Under the pieces are notes generated by a model. The model saw nothing but the letters and a program-made list of their open reading frames with translations. It did not search any database and was not told the DNA's origin. A program made the position numbers and the translations under genes. A DNA stretch of 6,094 nt from an uncultured Mycoplasma sp. (GTDB lineage Bacteria > Bacillota_I > Bacilli_A > Mycoplasmatales > Metamycoplasmataceae), in assembly GCA_947040465.1 (NCBI GenBank), contig CAMRBO010000032.1, positions 1-6,094 of the forward strand, read 5' to 3'. Below, one piece after another: positions 5,317-6,094 of this stretch; position 1 is the stretch's first letter, and every line of letters begins with the position of its first letter.

Positions 5317-6094
5317 ATGGAAAACAAAAAAACAAATTTAGAAGAAGACAACCAAAGTAATTTAGGGAGCAATGTTTCTTTTGAACCTAAGTCTAAAGAA
5401 GAGGGTAAAAAATTTTCAGGAACATTATCATATGAAGATATTATTTCTCAAACTAAAGAAATAGCTTTTTCTGCAGTTAGAACAGAAAAAGAATTAATTG
5501 AAGAAGATTCTAAAAAAAGAATTGACAAAATCAATGCTTTAGAAGAACATTTCAATGATTTAAATGCAAAACCACTATCTTCAATAGATTCTTATGAAAG
5601 TTATAATTTAGTTTTTAATAAATCTTTATGAAATTACAATGAAATTTTTCAAAGAAATACAAAATTTTCTATTAAAGATATGGTTTTGCAAACACACATA
5701 TATATTTATGATGGAGTAGTTATTTCTATTGATGAAGTTGAAAAAACCTTAAATAGTTTTTTAGAATCAATAATGAAAAAAATTGTATTAGGTTATCCGG
5801 TTGTTTTGAACCCAGTTTTAATTATTGATGTTATCCGTTTTGACAAATCAAAAGTAATACCAGTCGCAATTGCTAATCCCAAGTTATTACCACCAATTGG
5901 TATAATTGAGTGAAATTCATTGGTTGAAGATGAAGGTAACAATTTTTTAATTATTGATACTTTTATAAAACTAGTAGATAATGCACTTAATAATGGTCAT
6001 GAAGTTGAATTTTTTGATGGAACTTTATTAGTTAGAGGTATTAGTGGTATTACTTCATTATTTATTGATGAAAAAGCTGCAAACATTTTTAATC
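5317..6094 (+). CDS. Hypothetical cytoplasmic protein, 3' end beyond window
   Basis: At least 259 residues are encoded with no stop before the window edge, given TGA at 5629 and 5911 read as Trp. I do not recognise the family. There is no signal peptide or transmembrane helix, so it is probably cytoplasmic. Residues 1-40 are polar, acidic and probably disordered (MENKKTNLEEDNQSNLGS at the start). Residues about 40-90 are strongly charged and helical (KEIAFSAVRTEKELIEEDSK region), possibly a coiled coil. From about 115 on the sequence alternates short hydrophobic strands and helices: HIYIYDGVVISIDEVEK, then KIVLGYPVVLNPVLIIDVIRF and IANPKLLPPIGIIEWNSL. It ends with a strand pair EVEFFDGTLLVRGISGITSLF. 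This looks like a folded alpha/beta domain. It has a dedicated double promoter and a good ribosome site, and is not obviously linked to the lipoprotein before it. Confidence 0.75.

Overview
The window reads as a stretch of a Mollicutes (Mycoplasma-type) chromosome. It is very AT-rich, all genes lie on the + strand with almost no spacing, and most reading frames become full-length only if TGA is read as tryptophan (translation table 4). All 16 tryptophans I can place in the eight larger genes are TGA and none is TGG. The mix of a Bax-inhibitor-like membrane protein, a DegV protein, an unclassifiable lipoprotein and a GreA/Hpt housekeeping block suggests the M. hominis / M. bovis-agalactiae side of the genus, but I cannot name a species.

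Layout. Positions 33-2169 form a tight block: a 37-residue small protein, a DUF1292/YrzB-like protein, a membrane-anchored and degenerate methyltransferase-like protein, transcription cleavage factor GreA, and hypoxanthine phosphoribosyltransferase. The order yrzB-like, yrrM-like, greA is a contracted version of the Firmicutes yrrK-yrzB-yrrL-yrrM-...-greA neighbourhood. Positions 2192-3829 hold a DegV/FakB-type fatty-acid-binding protein, apparently with its own promoter and a leaderless start, followed closely by a seven-helix Bax inhibitor-1 family membrane protein. Positions 3880-5151 encode a 423-residue surface lipoprotein with a TTG start, its own extended -10 promoter and a clear lipobox. 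After a 165-base intergenic region with two tandem -10 boxes comes an unrecognised acidic protein (5317 to the window end, incomplete).

Functionally the block covers basic information processing (GreA), purine salvage (Hpt), probable host fatty-acid capture (DegV), membrane ion homeostasis (BI-1 family) and the cell surface (lipoprotein). All are expected of a parasitic wall-less bacterium. I see no mobile element, tRNA, rRNA, CRISPR array or riboswitch. The points most worth a second look are the degenerate membrane-anchored YrrM-like protein, the duplicated promoter before the last gene, the leaderless degV start, the 37-residue conserved-looking small ORF and the unrecognised last gene.
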